From contig NZ_RJTN01000023.1 of assembly GCF_005497185.1 (NCBI RefSeq), positions 1 to 64,000 of the forward strand: a stretch of DNA of 64,000 nt. Reading direction: 5' to 3'. This stretch comes from Pectobacterium polonicum (GTDB taxonomy: Bacteria; Pseudomonadota; Gammaproteobacteria; Enterobacterales; Enterobacteriaceae). Positions 8,272 through 19,580 of the stretch are shown piece by piece. The position numbers were made by a program, and so were the translations under genes. The notes beneath the pieces are model-generated. The model was given only the letters and a program-made list of their open reading frames with translations. It did not search any database and was not told where the DNA came from. Position 1 is the stretch's first letter. The number at the start of each line of letters is the position of its first letter.

Positions 8272-10389
8272 TTACTTTTCCTCACCGGCATGCGTTAGCA
8301 GCCAGCAGTTATGAATCTGACGATTACGAGCAAAATCTTGTGATTGGGTCTGCGCGGTGATTTCTTTGGCGTTCAGCCCCAGCGCGGTCAGGCCAGCAAC
8401 ATCCATCTGGAAGCCACGTTTATTATTCGAGAACATGATGGTGCCGCCACGGCGCAGCAGACGTTTGAGATCTTTCATCAGCGCCAGATGGTCGCGCTGG
8501 ACATCAAACGACTCTTCCATCCGTTTTGAGTTCGAGAAGGTCGGCGGGTCAATGAAGATCACATCAAATTGTTCATGACCGTTATGCAGCCATGACAAAC
8601 AGTCTGCCTGAATCAAACGATGCTGACGCCCGGTCAGGCCGTTCACCCGCAGGTTTTTCTCTGCCCATTCCAGATAGGTGCGCGACATGTCAACGGTGGT
8701 CGTTGAACGTGCCCCGCCCAATCCGGCGTGAACACTCGCCGTGCCGGTGTAGGCAAACAGGTTGAGGAAATCTTTGCCACGGCTCATCTCACCCAGCATT
8801 TTACGGGCGATGCGGTGGTCGAGGAATAAACCGGTATCAAGATAGTCGGTCAGATTTACCCACAGTTTGGCACCAAATTCTTCCATCAGCAGGAAGTCGC
8901 CTTTCTGTGCCAGTTTCTCATACTGGTTTTTACCTTTCTGACGTTCGCGCGTTTTCAGTACCAGACGATTCGACGGTAATTCCAGCACGCTCAGCGTCGC
9001 GTTAATCACATCAAACAATCGCTGGCGGGCTTTTTGTGCATCAATGGTTTTCGGCGGGGCATACTCTTGTACCACGACCCAACTGCCGTAGCGATCGACG
9101 GCTACATTATATTCAGGCAGATCGGCATCATAGAGGCGATAGCATTCAATCCCCTGCTGCTTGGCCCATTTTTCCAGCTTGCGCAGATTCTTACGCAGGC
9201 GGTTGGCAAAATCTTCCGCGATTTGCCCCGCAGATTCCCCCTGCGTGTCTGCCAGTTGATAATTCTTCTGTACACAGTCCAGCGGGCCGTTTTTTGCCTT
9301 AAATTGACGTTCAGCACGCAGTTGCAGGCAACTGAGCAGCTCCGGCGACGCACTGAACAGCGATAGCTGCCAGCCGCCAAAATCGCTTTTCATCTTACGA
9401 CCCAGCATATTATGCAAGGCGATCAGCGCCGGTTCGCTTTCCAGACGCTCGCCGTAAGGCGGGTTGCTGACAACCGTACCTTTCGGGCCTTCCGGCAGTG
9501 GATTTTTTAGCTGTGCTGCATCCCTCACGTCAAAAGAAATCAGTTCGGCAACGCCTGCACGACGCGCATTGGCTTTAGCGATCTCAATCACTCGGCGGTC
9601 GTTATCCGATCCGAAGAAGCGTGACGCGGTCGCCTGCAACCCCTGGCGGGCGCGCACCTGTGCTTCAGCAATCACTTCGCGCCACAGTTCGGCATCGTGC
9701 TTTAACCAGGCGTTAAATCCCCAGTGGGTACGGTGCAAACCGGGTGCACGATCGGATGCAATCATTGCCGCTTCGATCAGCAACGTACCGGAACCACACA
9801 TCGGATCGACCATCGGCGTACCGTTTTGCCAGCCGGAGCGTAAAACAATCGCCGCCGCCAGATTTTCTTTTAACGGCGCGAGTCCGGCCAGATCGCGATA
9901 TCCACGCTGATGTAAGCCCTCACCGCTTAAGTCCAGCGAAACGCTAGCGGTATCGCGCTGCAAAAAGACGTTAACGCGAATATCCGGCTGCTGTTTAGCC
10001 ACGTCCGGTCGCTGCCCGGTTTTGCGCGTAAAGCTATCTACAATCGCATCTTTTACTTTTAACGCGCCGTACTGACTGTTGCGGATATCTTCATTAGTTC
10101 CCGTAAAATGCACGGCAAAAGTTTTATCGATGCTAAAGATCGCTGACCAGTCAATCGCCTGCACGCCCAGATACAAATCCAGATCGCTGTGTACCTTGAA
10201 TTCATTCAGCGGCAGCAGAATGCGCGACGCCAGACGGCTCCACAGCAGGCTCTGGTACAGCAGGCGGTTGTCACCCTCAAAATGGACACCGCCCTGCACA
10301 ACCGCACAAGACTGCGCACCCAATGATTCGAGTTCGCTTTTTAATAACTCTTCCAGTCCCCGCGCCGTGCTGGCAAACAAAGCATTCAT
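8272..10389 (-). CDS. rlmL: bifunctional 23S rRNA methyltransferase RlmKL
   Basis: A 705-residue fusion of two SAM-dependent methyltransferases. Order: N-terminal THUMP domain (about 45-155), the RlmL domain with [14 protein letters not shown] and catalytic NPPYGERL (m2G2445), then the RlmK domain with [14 protein letters not shown] and [10 protein letters not shown] (m7G2069). Length and order match E. coli RlmKL (formerly ycbY). It modifies 23S rRNA in the peptidyl-transferase region during 50S assembly. It is first gene of an rlmL-uup unit, divergent from ycbX with 113 bp between. Confidence 0.97.
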   Translation of the reverse strand: MNALFASTARGLEELLKSELESLGAQSCAVVQGGVHFEGDNRLLYQSLLWSRLASRILLPLNEFKVHSDLDLYLGVQAIDWSAIFSIDKTFAVHFTGTNEDIRNSQYGALKVKDAIVDSFTRKTGQRPDVAKQQPDIRVNVFLQRDTASVSLDLSGEGLHQRGYRDLAGLAPLKENLAAAIVLRSGWQNGTPMVDPMCGSGTLLIEAAMIASDRAPGLHRTHWGFNAWLKHDAELWREVIAEAQVRARQGLQATASRFFGSDNDRRVIEIAKANARRAGVAELISFDVRDAAQLKNPLPEGPKGTVVSNPPYGERLESEPALIALHNMLGRKMKSDFGGWQLSLFSASPELLSCLQLRAERQFKAKNGPLDCVQKNYQLADTQGESAGQIAEDFANRLRKNLRKLEKWAKQQGIECYRLYDADLPEYNVAVDRYGSWVVVQEYAPPKTIDAQKARQRLFDVINATLSVLELPSNRLVLKTRERQKGKNQYEKLAQKGDFLLMEEFGAKLWVNLTDYLDTGLFLDHRIARKMLGEMSRGKDFLNLFAYTGTASVHAGLGGARSTTTVDMSRTYLEWAEKNLRVNGLTGRQHRLIQADCLSWLHNGHEQFDVIFIDPPTFSNSKRMEESFDVQRDHLALMKDLKRLLRRGGTIMFSNNKRGFQMDVAGLTALGLNAKEITAQTQSQDFARNRQIHNCWLLTHAGEEK

Positions 10390-10502
10390 GTCGTCACTAT
10401 CACCAAAAAGAAATACATTAAAGAAAGAAATTGAGGCGCATTATAGCTAATCCGAGACGCTTGTCATAAAGTTGCCGCTTTACTTCTGCAAGGAACAGGT
10501 CA

Positions 10503-11606
10503 GTGATCGGCGTAACGCGGCTTTATATACACCCAGTAAAATCGATGCGAGGGCTACAACTGTCCCACGCGATGGCATCTGTCAGCGGTTTGGCAAACGA
10601 TCGTGCATTCATGATTACCGAGCCTGATGGTACATTTATTACTGCTCGCCAATATCCGCAGATGGTGTTATTTACCCCCGCCTTGTTACCCGATGGACTG
10701 TTTATTGCCGCACCGGATGGTCAAACGGCCACTATTCGTTTTGCCGACTTCACCGAGGCGCCTCAACCAACTGAAGTCTGGGGAACACACTTCACCGCGA
10801 GCGTTGCACCCAATGCTATCAATCGTTGGCTAAGCCATTATTTTCAGCGCGACGTGCAGTTGCGTTGGGTGGGCAATGCGCCGTCACGGCGGGTAAAGCA
10901 TTATCCCGATGTTCCTCTGGCTTTTGCCGATGGTTATCCGTTTCTGTTAATCAATGATGCGTCATTTCAGGCGCTACGCCAGCGCTGCTCGGCCGGTATT
11001 AAAATTGAACAATTTCGCCCTAATCTGGTGGTGACGGGCGCAGAGGCATTTGCCGAAGACAGCTGGAAGACCATTCGTATTGGCGAGATTATTTTTGATG
11101 TTGTCAAACCCTGTAGTCGCTGCATTTTGACCACCGTCAGCATCGAACGCGGGCGCAAACACCCGTCAGCAGAGCCTTTGGCAACGCTGCAATCTTTCCG
11201 TACTGCCGACAACGGCGACGTTGATTTTGGGCAAAATCTGGTCGCCAGAAATACAGGTATCATTCGCGTAGGCGATACATTGGAAGTTCTAGCAACCAAA
11301 CCGCCGCGTCCTTATGGTGCAGGTCAGGTCGTCGAAAGTCTTGCCGTTCCCGAAAAAAGTAAACAAGCCGTTACCATCCACTATCAGGGAAAATTGTTGC
11401 AAGGGAATAATCAGCAAATTTTGCTGGAACAATTGGAGCAACAGGGCATTCGCGTCCCCTATTCTTGTCGGGCTGGACTGTGCGGTTGCTGTAAATTGAC
11501 GTTAGTCAGCGGAGAGGTTTCTGCACTGAAGCAAAGTGCCATCAGAGCAAACGGTGAGATTCTTAGCTGTAGCTGTATTCCGCAGAGTGACCTTCATTTG
11601 CAATAA
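10503..11606 (+). CDS. ycbX: MOSC-domain/2Fe-2S reductase YcbX
   Basis: A 367-residue protein: MOSC N-terminal beta-barrel (VKSMRG), MOSC domain with the molybdenum-cofactor-ligating Cys in VKPCSRC (about 205), and a C-terminal plant-type ferredoxin with CRAGLCGCC and a distal CSC. In E. coli YcbX is a molybdoenzyme that reduces N-hydroxylated bases such as 6-hydroxylaminopurine, taking electrons through CysJ. The start is a GTG at 10503 preceded by AAGGAACAGG; the sequence from [14 protein letters not shown] aligns with the E. coli start. It stands divergent from rlmL and convergent with zapC. Confidence 0.94.
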   Translation: MIGVTRLYIHPVKSMRGLQLSHAMASVSGLANDRAFMITEPDGTFITARQYPQMVLFTPALLPDGLFIAAPDGQTATIRFADFTEAPQPTEVWGTHFTASVAPNAINRWLSHYFQRDVQLRWVGNAPSRRVKHYPDVPLAFADGYPFLLINDASFQALRQRCSAGIKIEQFRPNLVVTGAEAFAEDSWKTIRIGEIIFDVVKPCSRCILTTVSIERGRKHPSAEPLATLQSFRTADNGDVDFGQNLVARNTGIIRVGDTLEVLATKPPRPYGAGQVVESLAVPEKSKQAVTIHYQGKLLQGNNQQILLEQLEQQGIRVPYSCRAGLCGCCKLTLVSGEVSALKQSAIRANGEILSCSCIPQSDLHLQ

Positions 11607-11630
11607 AAAAGCATCTGCAATAGTCGAAGA

Positions 11631-11666
11631 AAAGCCAGCACGTATGCAGCTTAAAGTATGACGGGA
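11631..11666. repeat. ERIC terminal remnant at the zapC 3' end
   Basis: AAAGCCAGCACGTATGCAGC followed by TTAAAGTATGACGGGAT resembles one end of the ERIC repeat in this window (compare 44150-44186). It stops 2 bp before the zapC stop codon. Only the end is present. Confidence 0.6.
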
Positions 11667-11667
11667 T

Positions 11668-12255
11668 TTAGACGACCTTGGCGTACTCAAATGCCGACGT
11701 GCCGTCACCCAACGCGGTTTCCCACTCAGCTCTGTTCTGAACGACGGCAGGCATTAGCCTGTCGTGCATGATTTTTATGGCGTCACCCAGCCCCATCATT
11801 TTCCCATTCAATGGCAGCTGTTCTTGCGCCAGCAGGCAAAGACAAGCTTTATCCCCCGCTTCCGCCACCAGAAAACAGGCTGTTTCATGCGTTTCGGTAA
11901 GTTGCACCTGCACAATATCCCCCGCCTGCGGTGAATAGGCCACGGCATCCGGCTGCTGGATGAAATGCCAGCTTTTTGGCATGAGCGGCTTAAGGAATCG
12001 GCTTGCCACCAGCGCATTCAAAACTAACTCACCCTGAAGGTCGCGGTGTAGGGCCACTTTCTGGCATTTGTCATTATAGGTAAAAAATAGTGCGGCATCG
12101 TCAACGCAAAATGCACATTCATTAAATGCATCCGGCGTTAGCATTTTAGACGGAAAGCGAGAACGGAATAACATGCCGTTAGCCAGATCCAACATCAGGC
12201 GATCGTGTTCGGTATCAAAATACCAGCGCCAGTTATCGTCAGGTTTTAACTTCAT
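11668..12255 (-). CDS. zapC: cell division protein ZapC
   Basis: A 195-residue cytosolic protein of the ZapC family, which binds FtsZ directly and promotes protofilament bundling in gamma-proteobacteria. The recognisable core ([11 protein letters not shown] at the start, [21 protein letters not shown] near residue 160) is conserved. It is about 15 residues longer than the E. coli protein; the extra C-terminus ([13 protein letters not shown]) ends right at an ERIC remnant, so repeat-associated sequence may have set the stop. Monocistronic, between ycbX and pyrD as in E. coli. Confidence 0.93.
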   Translation of the reverse strand: MKLKPDDNWRWYFDTEHDRLMLDLANGMLFRSRFPSKMLTPDAFNECAFCVDDAALFFTYNDKCQKVALHRDLQGELVLNALVASRFLKPLMPKSWHFIQQPDAVAYSPQAGDIVQVQLTETHETACFLVAEAGDKACLCLLAQEQLPLNGKMMGLGDAIKIMHDRLMPAVVQNRAEWETALGDGTSAFEYAKVV

Positions 12256-12404
12256 ATTATTTACCCTTCGCCTTCACAGTAGAAATATCAGAAATGGCTG
12301 ATTGTGTTTTCTTACATCGCAATAATCGTTCAGCGAATAAACGCCGCAGCAAGAAGATCAGACATCGATTGATAGATTATTTACGCAAACGGATAAAATA
12401 TAGA

Positions 12405-12436
12405 CTAGCTGGGGGGATAAATAAACCCCCAGCTAG
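12405..12436. terminator. pyrD terminator-like hairpin
   Basis: Arms CTAGCTGGGGG (12405-12415) and CCCCCAGCTAG (12426-12436) around an A/T loop, 20 bp beyond the pyrD stop. The minus-strand tail (TCTATATTTT) is a poor U-tract, so efficiency is uncertain. Confidence 0.6.
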
Positions 12437-12455
12437 AAATGAAAGGACTTTCGGA

Positions 12456-13466
12456 TTAAATATGTGTAACGATATCTTTAATCAGGCGAGGACCGTGGAA
12501 AATAAAGCCTGAATATATCTGTACCAGCGACGCGCCAGCCGCCATTTTTTCACGCGCGGCGACCAGAGAGTCAATTCCGCCAACGCCAATAATCGGTAAA
12601 CGTCCCGCTAATTCCTGTGACAAACGACGGATAATTTCCGTGCTGCTCGTCTGCAATGGGCGCCCACTTAATCCTCCCGTTTGTCCGCAATGATTTAATC
12701 CCTGAATCAATTTCCTATCGAGCGTCGTGTTAGTGGCAATCACACCGTCGATGTTATGGCGAACCAGGCTATCGGCAATTTGGATCAATTCCTCTTCAGA
12801 AAGATCCGGGGCGATCTTCACCGCCACAGGGACATATTTCTGATGCTTCTCTTTTAATTCTGTCTGCTTATTCTTTATCGCTAGCAAAAGATCGTCCAGC
12901 GCTTCGCCATATTGCAGGCTGCGCAATCCCGGCGTATTGGGCGACGAAATGTTGATCGCGATATAGCCCGCGTGAGGATAAACCTTATCCATACAGATCA
13001 AATAATCGTCTTTGCCTTGCTCAACCGGCGTATCTTTATTCTTGCCAATATTGATCCCTAATACACCGCCAAAACGTGTTTTCTTTACATTCTCGACAAG
13101 GTAATCCACGCCTTTATTATTGAACCCCATCCGGTTGATCAACCCTTCCGCTTCCACTACGCGGAATAATCTTGGTTTATCATTACCGGCTTGTGGACGC
13201 GGCGTCACCGTACCCACTTCAATAAAACCAAATCCCATTGCGCCTAAAGCATCGATGCATTCGCCATCTTTATCTAATCCCGCAGCCAAACCCAGTGGGT
13301 TTTTAAAAGATAGCCCCATGCAGGTAACAGGTTTAGTCGGAACGGATTGACGGACGAGAAATTCAAAAGGCGTGTTGGTAATACGGCGTAATTGTTGGAA
13401 GGTCAGCTCATGTGCACGCTCTGGATCGAGCTGAAACAGGGCTTTTTTGATAACGGGATAGAACAT
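12456..13466 (-). CDS. pyrD: dihydroorotate dehydrogenase (quinone), class 2
   Basis: A 336-residue membrane-associated FMN enzyme that oxidises dihydroorotate to orotate with quinone in pyrimidine synthesis. Seen: the amphipathic N-terminal helix ([20 protein letters not shown]), [10 protein letters not shown] substrate/FMN loop, catalytic-Ser motif [12 protein letters not shown], and the phosphate-binding GVGGI near the C-terminus. The start is the ATG at 13466, giving the family length; the frame extends 8 codons further upstream without conservation. The leader contains a hairpin (TTGCTTAC/GTAAGCAA) and a PurR-like sequence further up; in E. coli pyrD is controlled by PurR and by a start-site-switching leader. 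Confidence 0.97.
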   Translation of the reverse strand: MFYPVIKKALFQLDPERAHELTFQQLRRITNTPFEFLVRQSVPTKPVTCMGLSFKNPLGLAAGLDKDGECIDALGAMGFGFIEVGTVTPRPQAGNDKPRLFRVVEAEGLINRMGFNNKGVDYLVENVKKTRFGGVLGINIGKNKDTPVEQGKDDYLICMDKVYPHAGYIAINISSPNTPGLRSLQYGEALDDLLLAIKNKQTELKEKHQKYVPVAVKIAPDLSEEELIQIADSLVRHNIDGVIATNTTLDRKLIQGLNHCGQTGGLSGRPLQTSSTEIIRRLSQELAGRLPIIGVGGIDSLVAAREKMAAGASLVQIYSGFIFHGPRLIKDIVTHI

Positions 13467-13576
13467 ATTGTCTCCTGAGATCCCTATCACAAAGGTATCT
13501 TGCTTACGCAGAAAGTAAGCAATAGTGGATTACGGTTTAACTCACGGTCGGTGATGGTAGTGCCATCTCTGCGGAA

Positions 13577-13592
13577 AGTAAAACGTTTGCGG
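13577..13592. promoter_or_regulatory. possible PurR operator upstream of pyrD
   Basis: AGTAAAACGTTTGCGG matches 12 of 16 positions of the palindromic PurR consensus (ACGCAAACGTTTGCGT) with an intact AAACGTTT core. It lies 111 bp upstream of the pyrD start codon; pyrD is a PurR target in E. coli. The distance is greater than expected, so this is tentative. Confidence 0.4.
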
Positions 13593-13618
13593 AAGTAAGA
13601 AATTAGCGTGGGGGAAAT

Positions 13619-13647
13619 ATCACACGCGGCAGGCTACCGCGTGTGAT
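13619..13647. terminator. pepN terminator-like hairpin
   Basis: ATCACACGCGG (13619-13629) pairs with CCGCGTGTGAT (13637-13647), 22 bp beyond the pepN stop. The minus-strand tail is ATTTCCCCC, a weak U-tract. Confidence 0.6.
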
Positions 13648-13668
13648 AGAGGAATGGCCGTGACGGAA

Positions 13669-16284
13669 TTAGTCTTGCAGTGCTTTGCTGATTTTCTCGA
13701 ACAGATCGCCAGACAGATTTTCCAACGTCTTCAGTTGCTCCAGCGCCTGACGCATTTGCGCCCGACGTTTAGCATCATAGCGTTTCAGGCGGATTAGCGG
13801 TTCGATCATCCGGGCCGCAACCTGCGGATTGCGGGTATTGAGATCGGTTAGAATCTCCGTCAGGAAGCGATAACCGCTGCCGTCTTCTGCGTGGAAAGCC
13901 GACGGGTTCGATGCCGCAAATGCCCCCACCAACGAACGTAGACGGTTAGGGTTGTTCAGGCTGAATGAACGGTGTTGCAACAATTCACGCACGCGGGTTA
14001 GCACATTATCTGCTGGGCTAGAGGCTTGCAGCGCGAACCATTTGTCCATGACCAACCCATCCTGATGCCAGCGGTCATCAAACTGTGTCAGCAGTTCATC
14101 ACGCACTGGCAGTTGAGCGTCAACTGCCGCCGCCAGCGCCGCCAGCGAGTCGGTCATGTTATCTGCCTGACGGAACTGTGTTTGCACCAGTTTATCCGCC
14201 TGAATCGCATCGCTGAATGCCAGATAATGCAGGCAGGTATTGCGCAGCGCACGCTTGCCCATATCTGCATGTTCGATACGATATTGCGGCGCGTGATTCG
14301 CGTGGTACACCGCCAACCACTCATCCGCCATCTCCTGCGCCATTGTGTGCGTCATGCTGTCACGCACGGCAGCGATTGCGGTGGGGTCGATGATATCAAA
14401 CAGTTCGGCAATCTCGTTTTCACTCGGCAATGTCAGAATCTGAGAAGCCAACATTGGGTCCAGTTTGTCATCCAGCAATACGCCACGGAAAGCATCAACA
14501 ACATGCATTGGCACTGAAAGCGGCTGTTTTTGCTGATAGCGGGAAACGTTCAGACGGATATAGTTAGCCAACAGGCTCTGTGCCGCATCCCAACGCGAGA
14601 ACGCATTGCTCGCATGACGCATCAGGAACGTCAGTTGTTCGTCACTCCAGGCATAGTTCAGTTTTACCGGTGCAGAAAACTCACGTAATAAAGAAGGAAT
14701 CGGGCGGCAAGGTACTTGATCGAAAATGAACGTTTGCTCAGATTCAGTCACATTAAGTACTGACGACAGCAGTTGACCGTCTTTCTGAAGCGGAATCACC
14801 TTCCCTTGCAGATCGTACAGCTCAATATCCAACGGAATATGTAGCGGCAACTTCTGCTGCTTGTCGGCACCGACTGGCGTCATCTGGCTCACGCTCAGCA
14901 GATATTGCTGCGTCTGCGGATCGTAATCATCGCGCACGGTCAATACCGGCGTTCCCGATTGGCTGTACCAGCGGCGGAACTGCGTGAGATCGACGCCAGA
15001 AGCTTCTTCCATCGCCAGCACAAAGTCATCACAGGTCGCTGCGCTGCCGTCATGACGCTCAAAATACAGACGAATGCCCGCCTGGAAGCCTTCTTCACCT
15101 AATAAGGTGTGCATCATGCGGATCACTTCCGATCCCTTTTCATAGACCGTCAGCGTATAGAAGTTATTCATCTCGATCACCTGATCGGGACGAATCGGAT
15201 GCGACATCGGGCTGGCATCTTCAGCAAATTGCGCACCGCGCATCACACGCACATTATCGATACGATTAACCGGGCGCGATCCCAAATCGGAACTGAACTC
15301 CTGATCGCGAAACACCGTTAGCCCTTCTTTCAGACTAAGCTGGAACCAGTCGCGGCAGGTGACACGGTTACCCGTCCAGTTGTGGAAATATTCATGGCCG
15401 ATCACCGCTTCAATGTTCAGATAGTCTTTATCCGTCGCGGTTTCCGCTTTGGCCAGCACGTATTTGGAATTAAATACGTTCAGCCCTTTGTTTTCCATCG
15501 CCCCCATGTTGAAGAAATCAACGGCGACGATCATATAGATGTCGAGATCGTATTCCAGACCGAAACGGTCCTCATCCCACTTCATCGAATTCTTCAGCGA
15601 GGTCATCGCCCAATCTGCGCGATCGAGGTTGCCGCGGTCAACGTACAGCTCCAACGCCACATTACGACCAGAACGCGTCGTGAAGCGATCCTCAAGAACA
15701 TCAAAATCACCGGCAACCAATGCAAACAAATAAGCCGGTTTCGGGAACGGGTCCTGCCACTCAATCCAATGGCGACCACCTTCCAGCTCCCCTTGCGCCA
15801 TACGGTTGCCGTTAGAGAGTAAATAAGGATAGCGAGCTTTATCTGCGGTGATGCGCGTCGTGAATTTCGCCAGTACATCCGGGCGGTCGAGATAATAGGT
15901 AATGTGGCGGAATCCTTCGGCCTCACACTGCGTACAGAGCGCGTCGCCAGAAAGGTATAACCCTTCCAGAGCGCTATTGGCGGAAGGATTGATGTCCGTC
16001 TCAATGCTGAGCGTAAAAGTCGCTGGCAATTGCGTCAGAATCAAACCATCAGCTTGCTGCTGATAATGCGCCCATGGCTGACCATCAACGCTCAGGCTAA
16101 TCAGCGTCAGCCCTTCCCCATCCAGCTTCAACGGCGCGCCAGCGTCCCCTTGCAACACCACCTGGCTAACGGCTTTTACGCGAGTTTTTTCAGCATGGAG
16201 ATCGAACTCCAATGCAATGTCGGTAATGGTGTAATCCGGCGCACGGTAGTCATGGCGATATTTTATTTGCGGCTGTTGGTTCAT
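13669..16284 (-). CDS. pepN: aminopeptidase N (M1 family)
   Basis: An 871-residue cytosolic zinc aminopeptidase, the main broad-specificity aminopeptidase of enterobacteria, trimming peptides released by ATP-dependent proteases. Seen: exopeptidase motif MGAMENKG (about residues 260-267), zinc motif HEYFH (HEXXH, about 297) with the second Glu ligand in LKEGLTVFRD about 18 residues on, and a long helical C-terminal domain. Length is within one residue of E. coli PepN. Monocistronic, divergent from pncB. Confidence 0.97.
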   Translation of the reverse strand: MNQQPQIKYRHDYRAPDYTITDIALEFDLHAEKTRVKAVSQVVLQGDAGAPLKLDGEGLTLISLSVDGQPWAHYQQQADGLILTQLPATFTLSIETDINPSANSALEGLYLSGDALCTQCEAEGFRHITYYLDRPDVLAKFTTRITADKARYPYLLSNGNRMAQGELEGGRHWIEWQDPFPKPAYLFALVAGDFDVLEDRFTTRSGRNVALELYVDRGNLDRADWAMTSLKNSMKWDEDRFGLEYDLDIYMIVAVDFFNMGAMENKGLNVFNSKYVLAKAETATDKDYLNIEAVIGHEYFHNWTGNRVTCRDWFQLSLKEGLTVFRDQEFSSDLGSRPVNRIDNVRVMRGAQFAEDASPMSHPIRPDQVIEMNNFYTLTVYEKGSEVIRMMHTLLGEEGFQAGIRLYFERHDGSAATCDDFVLAMEEASGVDLTQFRRWYSQSGTPVLTVRDDYDPQTQQYLLSVSQMTPVGADKQQKLPLHIPLDIELYDLQGKVIPLQKDGQLLSSVLNVTESEQTFIFDQVPCRPIPSLLREFSAPVKLNYAWSDEQLTFLMRHASNAFSRWDAAQSLLANYIRLNVSRYQQKQPLSVPMHVVDAFRGVLLDDKLDPMLASQILTLPSENEIAELFDIIDPTAIAAVRDSMTHTMAQEMADEWLAVYHANHAPQYRIEHADMGKRALRNTCLHYLAFSDAIQADKLVQTQFRQADNMTDSLAALAAAVDAQLPVRDELLTQFDDRWHQDGLVMDKWFALQASSPADNVLTRVRELLQHRSFSLNNPNRLRSLVGAFAASNPSAFHAEDGSGYRFLTEILTDLNTRNPQVAARMIEPLIRLKRYDAKRRAQMRQALEQLKTLENLSGDLFEKISKALQD

Positions 16285-16507
16285 CTAAAGTTTCCACCTC
16301 GTCATAAGCATCAAAGATCAAGTCTAAGCCTGTTATCTTAATGTTACCATGACAAAATAATGAGGATAATCATCGTATCGTGGTTCCCCCCTGCACGTCT
16401 CGCTATGTTGTCGTAATGTAATAAATAGATAATCAAGGTATACTGACCGGACATTGCTGATTGTCCCGATGGTGGATAGGCATCTTACAAGGATGCTGTA
16501 ACGCATT

Positions 16508-17713
16508 ATGACTTTGCACACTTCCCCGATTTTGCGCTCATTGCTGGATACCGATGCCTACAAGCTGCACATGCAACAGGCGGTGTATCATCATTATTAT
16601 CATGTTGATGTTGCGGCTGAATTTCGCTGCCGTGGCGATGAGTTATTAGGCATTTATGCCGACGAGATAGCCCATCAGGTTGATCTGATGCGTTTCCTGT
16701 CATTGAGTGACGATGAGTTCACCTATCTTTCTTCTTTGCCATTCTTCCAACAGGATTATCTTAACTGGCTGCGGGACTTCCGTTTTAATCCGCAGCAGGT
16801 TTCGATTAAGAATAACGCTGGCAAACTGGATATCCGCATCACCGGGCCATGGCGCGAAGTGATTCTGTGGGAAGTTCCCCTGCTGGCGGCGATCAGTGAA
16901 GTCGTGCATCGGCATCGTTCGCCCAACGTCACGGCCGAACACGCGCTTGTCCAACTGTCTGCCTCACTGGAGAGCTTCCGCCAGAGCAGTGCGGATGTGG
17001 ATCTCAGCCAATTTAAGCTGATGGATTTTGGAACACGTCGCCGCTTCTCACACCACGTTCAGCAGACGATTGTTACGGCGCTGCAAGCCGATTTTCCTTA
17101 TCTTATCGGCACCAGTAATTACGATCTGGCACGCCGGTTGGGCATCACCCCCGTCGGTACGCAAGCGCACGAGTGGTTTCAAGCGCATCAGCAGATTAGT
17201 CCGACGCTGGCCAACAGCCAGCGCGCGGCACTCCAGATGTGGCTACATGAATATCCCACACATTTGGGCATTGCGTTGACCGATTGCATCACCATGGATG
17301 CTTTCCTACGCGATTTCGATTTACCGTTCGCCGAAGCCTATCAGGGGCTACGCCATGATTCTGGCGATCCGGTCGATTGGGGCGAGAAAGCTATTGCGCA
17401 TTATCAACGCTTGAACATCGATCCGATGAGCAAAACGCTGGTCTTCTCCGACAACCTGAATCTGGATAAAGCACTGGCGCTGTATCGTCATTTTTACCAA
17501 CGCGTGAATCTGGTATTTGGCATGGGTACACGTCTGACGTGTGATATCCCTGACGTGAAACCGCTGAATATCGTCATCAAGCTGGTGGAATGCAACGGCA
17601 AGCCAGTGGCAAAACTCTCCGATAGTCCAGGTAAAACCATCTGTCAGGATCAGAACTTCGTGTGTGAGTTACGCAAAGCGTTTGACTTACCCCGCGTGAG
17701 AAAGGCCAGTTAA
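16508..17713 (+). CDS. pncB: nicotinate phosphoribosyltransferase
   Basis: A 401-residue enzyme that converts nicotinate and PRPP to nicotinate mononucleotide, coupled to ATP hydrolysis, in the NAD salvage (Preiss-Handler) pathway. Seen: [10 protein letters not shown] near the N-terminus, GTSNYDLAR, and GTQAHEW containing the His (residue 221) that corresponds to the phosphorylated His219 of the Salmonella enzyme; [11 protein letters not shown] is the PRPP site. Nearly collinear with E. coli PncB. The leader has a small hairpin (GCATC/GATGC) just before the start. No NadR box was identified by eye. Confidence 0.97.
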   Translation: MTLHTSPILRSLLDTDAYKLHMQQAVYHHYYHVDVAAEFRCRGDELLGIYADEIAHQVDLMRFLSLSDDEFTYLSSLPFFQQDYLNWLRDFRFNPQQVSIKNNAGKLDIRITGPWREVILWEVPLLAAISEVVHRHRSPNVTAEHALVQLSASLESFRQSSADVDLSQFKLMDFGTRRRFSHHVQQTIVTALQADFPYLIGTSNYDLARRLGITPVGTQAHEWFQAHQQISPTLANSQRAALQMWLHEYPTHLGIALTDCITMDAFLRDFDLPFAEAYQGLRHDSGDPVDWGEKAIAHYQRLNIDPMSKTLVFSDNLNLDKALALYRHFYQRVNLVFGMGTRLTCDIPDVKPLNIVIKLVECNGKPVAKLSDSPGKTICQDQNFVCELRKAFDLPRVRKAS

Positions 17714-17723
17714 GGCTTTTCCG

Positions 17724-17865
17724 TATACCCTGAATCATTCGAGTTTCGGGGCAAAACGTTAACGTTTTGAACAACGCCACGCGTTGCCCCTTCAGAACGG
17801 GGTCGACGACGGATCGAGTATTGCAGCGCAGCGAACGCACAGGCAACGTGAAGAGTGACGGGTAT
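17724..17865. repeat. ERIC-like element with CAAAACG/CGTTTTG core
   Basis: About 142 bp bounded by TATACCC and GGGTAT, with ERIC-like end sequence (GAATCATTCGAGTT at the left, GTGAAGAGTGACGGGTAT at the right). It contains a perfect 18-bp palindrome CAAAACGTTAACGTTTTG inside a larger GGGGCAA/TTGCCCC stem. The same core arrangement recurs at 51680-51767. It fills most of the 325-bp pncB-asnS gap; the remainder is the asnS promoter region. Confidence 0.6.
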
Positions 17866-18038
17866 TGACCAACTTTGCAGCAGATTCACCGACATGGGCG
17901 AAAACTTCGCGCCATTCCGGTGATTTCTGCTTGTGTCCTGTTGCATCGCAAGTAACATAGCAAATGGCTCGGATTGGGCCATTTAGCGTTTTAACCACGA
18001 TCTATTTCTTAAACACGATTAATTAAAGAGAGAATTTT

Positions 18039-19439
18039 ATGAGCGTAGTGCCTGTAGTCGATGTACTGCAAGGCCGTGTCGCCGTTGACAGCGAAGTCAC
18101 CGTGCGCGGCTGGGTACGTACCCGGAGAGATTCTAAAGCCGGTATCTCCTTTATCGCCGTTTATGACGGCTCCTGCTTTAATCCATTACAGGCTGTCGTT
18201 AATAATAATCTCTCGAATTATCAGGATGACGTGCTGCGTTTGACCACCGGCTGCTCCGTTGAAATCACCGGTAACGTCGTTGCTTCTCCAGGTGAAGGCC
18301 AAAGCTTCGAGCTGCAAGCGACCAACGTCAACGTTGTCGGCTGGGTTGACGATCCCGATACCTATCCGATGGCGGCAAAGCGTCACAGCATCGAATACCT
18401 GCGTGAAGTGGCGCACCTGCGTCCGCGTACCAACCTGATCGGTGCCGTGGCACGCGTTCGTCATACGCTGGCACAGGCGATCCATCGCTTCTTCCATGAG
18501 AATGGTTACTTCTGGGTGTCTACCCCGCTGATTACCGCATCCGATACCGAAGGTGCGGGTGAAATGTTCCGCGTTTCCACACTCGATCTGGAAAATCTGC
18601 CGCGTACCGAGCAAGGTAAAGTCGATTTCAGCGAAGATTTCTTTGGCAAAGAAGCGTTCCTAACCGTATCCGGCCAGTTGAATGGCGAAACCTACGCCTG
18701 TGCACTGTCCAACGTCTATACCTTTGGTCCGACTTTCCGCGCAGAAAATTCTAACACCAGTCGCCATCTGGCCGAGTTTTGGATGATCGAACCGGAAGTT
18801 GCTTTCGCTTCTCTGGATGACGTTGCGGGTCTGGCTGAAAACCTGCTGAAATATGTTTTCCAGGCCGTACTGAACGAGCGAGCAGATGATATGGCATTCT
18901 TTGCCGAGCGTGTCGATAAAGAAGCGATCACTCGACTGGAGAAATTCGTCAGTTCCGATTTCGCCCAGGTCGATTACACCGATGCGGTCGATATCCTGCT
19001 GAACTGCGGGCAGCAATTCGAAAACCCCGTTTACTGGGGCGTAGATCTCTCCTCCGAACACGAGCGTTATCTGGCTGAGCAACACTTCAAAGCACCCGTT
19101 GTGGTTAAAAATTACCCTAAAGACATCAAAGCCTTCTACATGCGTATGAATGACGACGGTAAAACCGTTGCCGCGATGGATGTTCTTGCACCAGGCATCG
19201 GTGAAATCATCGGTGGCTCTCAGCGTGAAGAACGTTTGGCGCAGTTGGATAGCCGTCTGGAAGAGATGGGGCTGAATAAAGAAGACTACTGGTGGTATCG
19301 TGATTTACGTCGTTACGGCACCATTCCGCATTCCGGTTTCGGTTTAGGTTTTGAGCGACTGATTGCCTATGTTACCGGTGTACAAAATGTGCGCGACGTG
19401 ATCCCTTTCCCACGCACACCACGCAATGCCAGTTTCTAA
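18039..19439 (+). CDS. asnS: asparaginyl-tRNA synthetase
   Basis: A 466-residue class IIb synthetase charging tRNA-Asn. Order: N-terminal OB-fold anticodon-binding domain (about 1-100), then the catalytic domain with motif 2 [21 protein letters not shown] (about 240) and motif 3 [10 protein letters not shown] (about 437). Same length as in E. coli. The ribosome site is in AAAGAGAGAATTTT just before the ATG. It is followed by its own terminator and then ompF, the conserved asnS-ompF-aspC order. Confidence 0.98.
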   Translation: MSVVPVVDVLQGRVAVDSEVTVRGWVRTRRDSKAGISFIAVYDGSCFNPLQAVVNNNLSNYQDDVLRLTTGCSVEITGNVVASPGEGQSFELQATNVNVVGWVDDPDTYPMAAKRHSIEYLREVAHLRPRTNLIGAVARVRHTLAQAIHRFFHENGYFWVSTPLITASDTEGAGEMFRVSTLDLENLPRTEQGKVDFSEDFFGKEAFLTVSGQLNGETYACALSNVYTFGPTFRAENSNTSRHLAEFWMIEPEVAFASLDDVAGLAENLLKYVFQAVLNERADDMAFFAERVDKEAITRLEKFVSSDFAQVDYTDAVDILLNCGQQFENPVYWGVDLSSEHERYLAEQHFKAPVVVKNYPKDIKAFYMRMNDDGKTVAAMDVLAPGIGEIIGGSQREERLAQLDSRLEEMGLNKEDYWWYRDLRRYGTIPHSGFGLGFERLIAYVTGVQNVRDVIPFPRTPRNASF

Positions 19440-19478
19440 ATAAAAATTTAATATAAGTAAAACAAATATGTAGAAAAG

Positions 19479-19508
19479 AAGAGTCGGGTTTCCCGGCTCT
19501 TTTTTTTT
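19479..19508 (+). terminator. asnS terminator
   Basis: Stem AGAGTCGGG-TTT-CCCGGCTCT followed by TTTTTTTT, about 40 bp after the asnS stop. Confidence 0.92.
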
Positions 19509-19540
19509 AATTTTTGTTATGTCACAAAAAGTTCCCTGAA

Positions 19541-19580
19541 TTTTACATTTTGACACACAATTTTTCTATTTGTTACTCGA
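19541..19580 (+). promoter_or_regulatory. tandem OmpR-like boxes upstream of ompF
   Basis: Two adjacent 20-bp units, TTTTACATTTTGACACACAA and TTTTTCTATTTGTTACTCGA, resemble the E. coli ompF F1/F2 OmpR boxes (TTTAC-TTTTG-TAACA pattern) in both sequence and 20-bp periodicity. They lie about 155-195 bp upstream of the ompF start codon, leaving room for a promoter and a long untranslated leader as in E. coli ompF. OmpR binding is an inference from this match. Confidence 0.6.

Noticed and set aside
12294-12512. 72-codon rightward ORF between zapC and pyrD
   Set aside because: It includes the pyrD terminator hairpin and the antisense of the pyrD end; very basic with no recognisable pattern.
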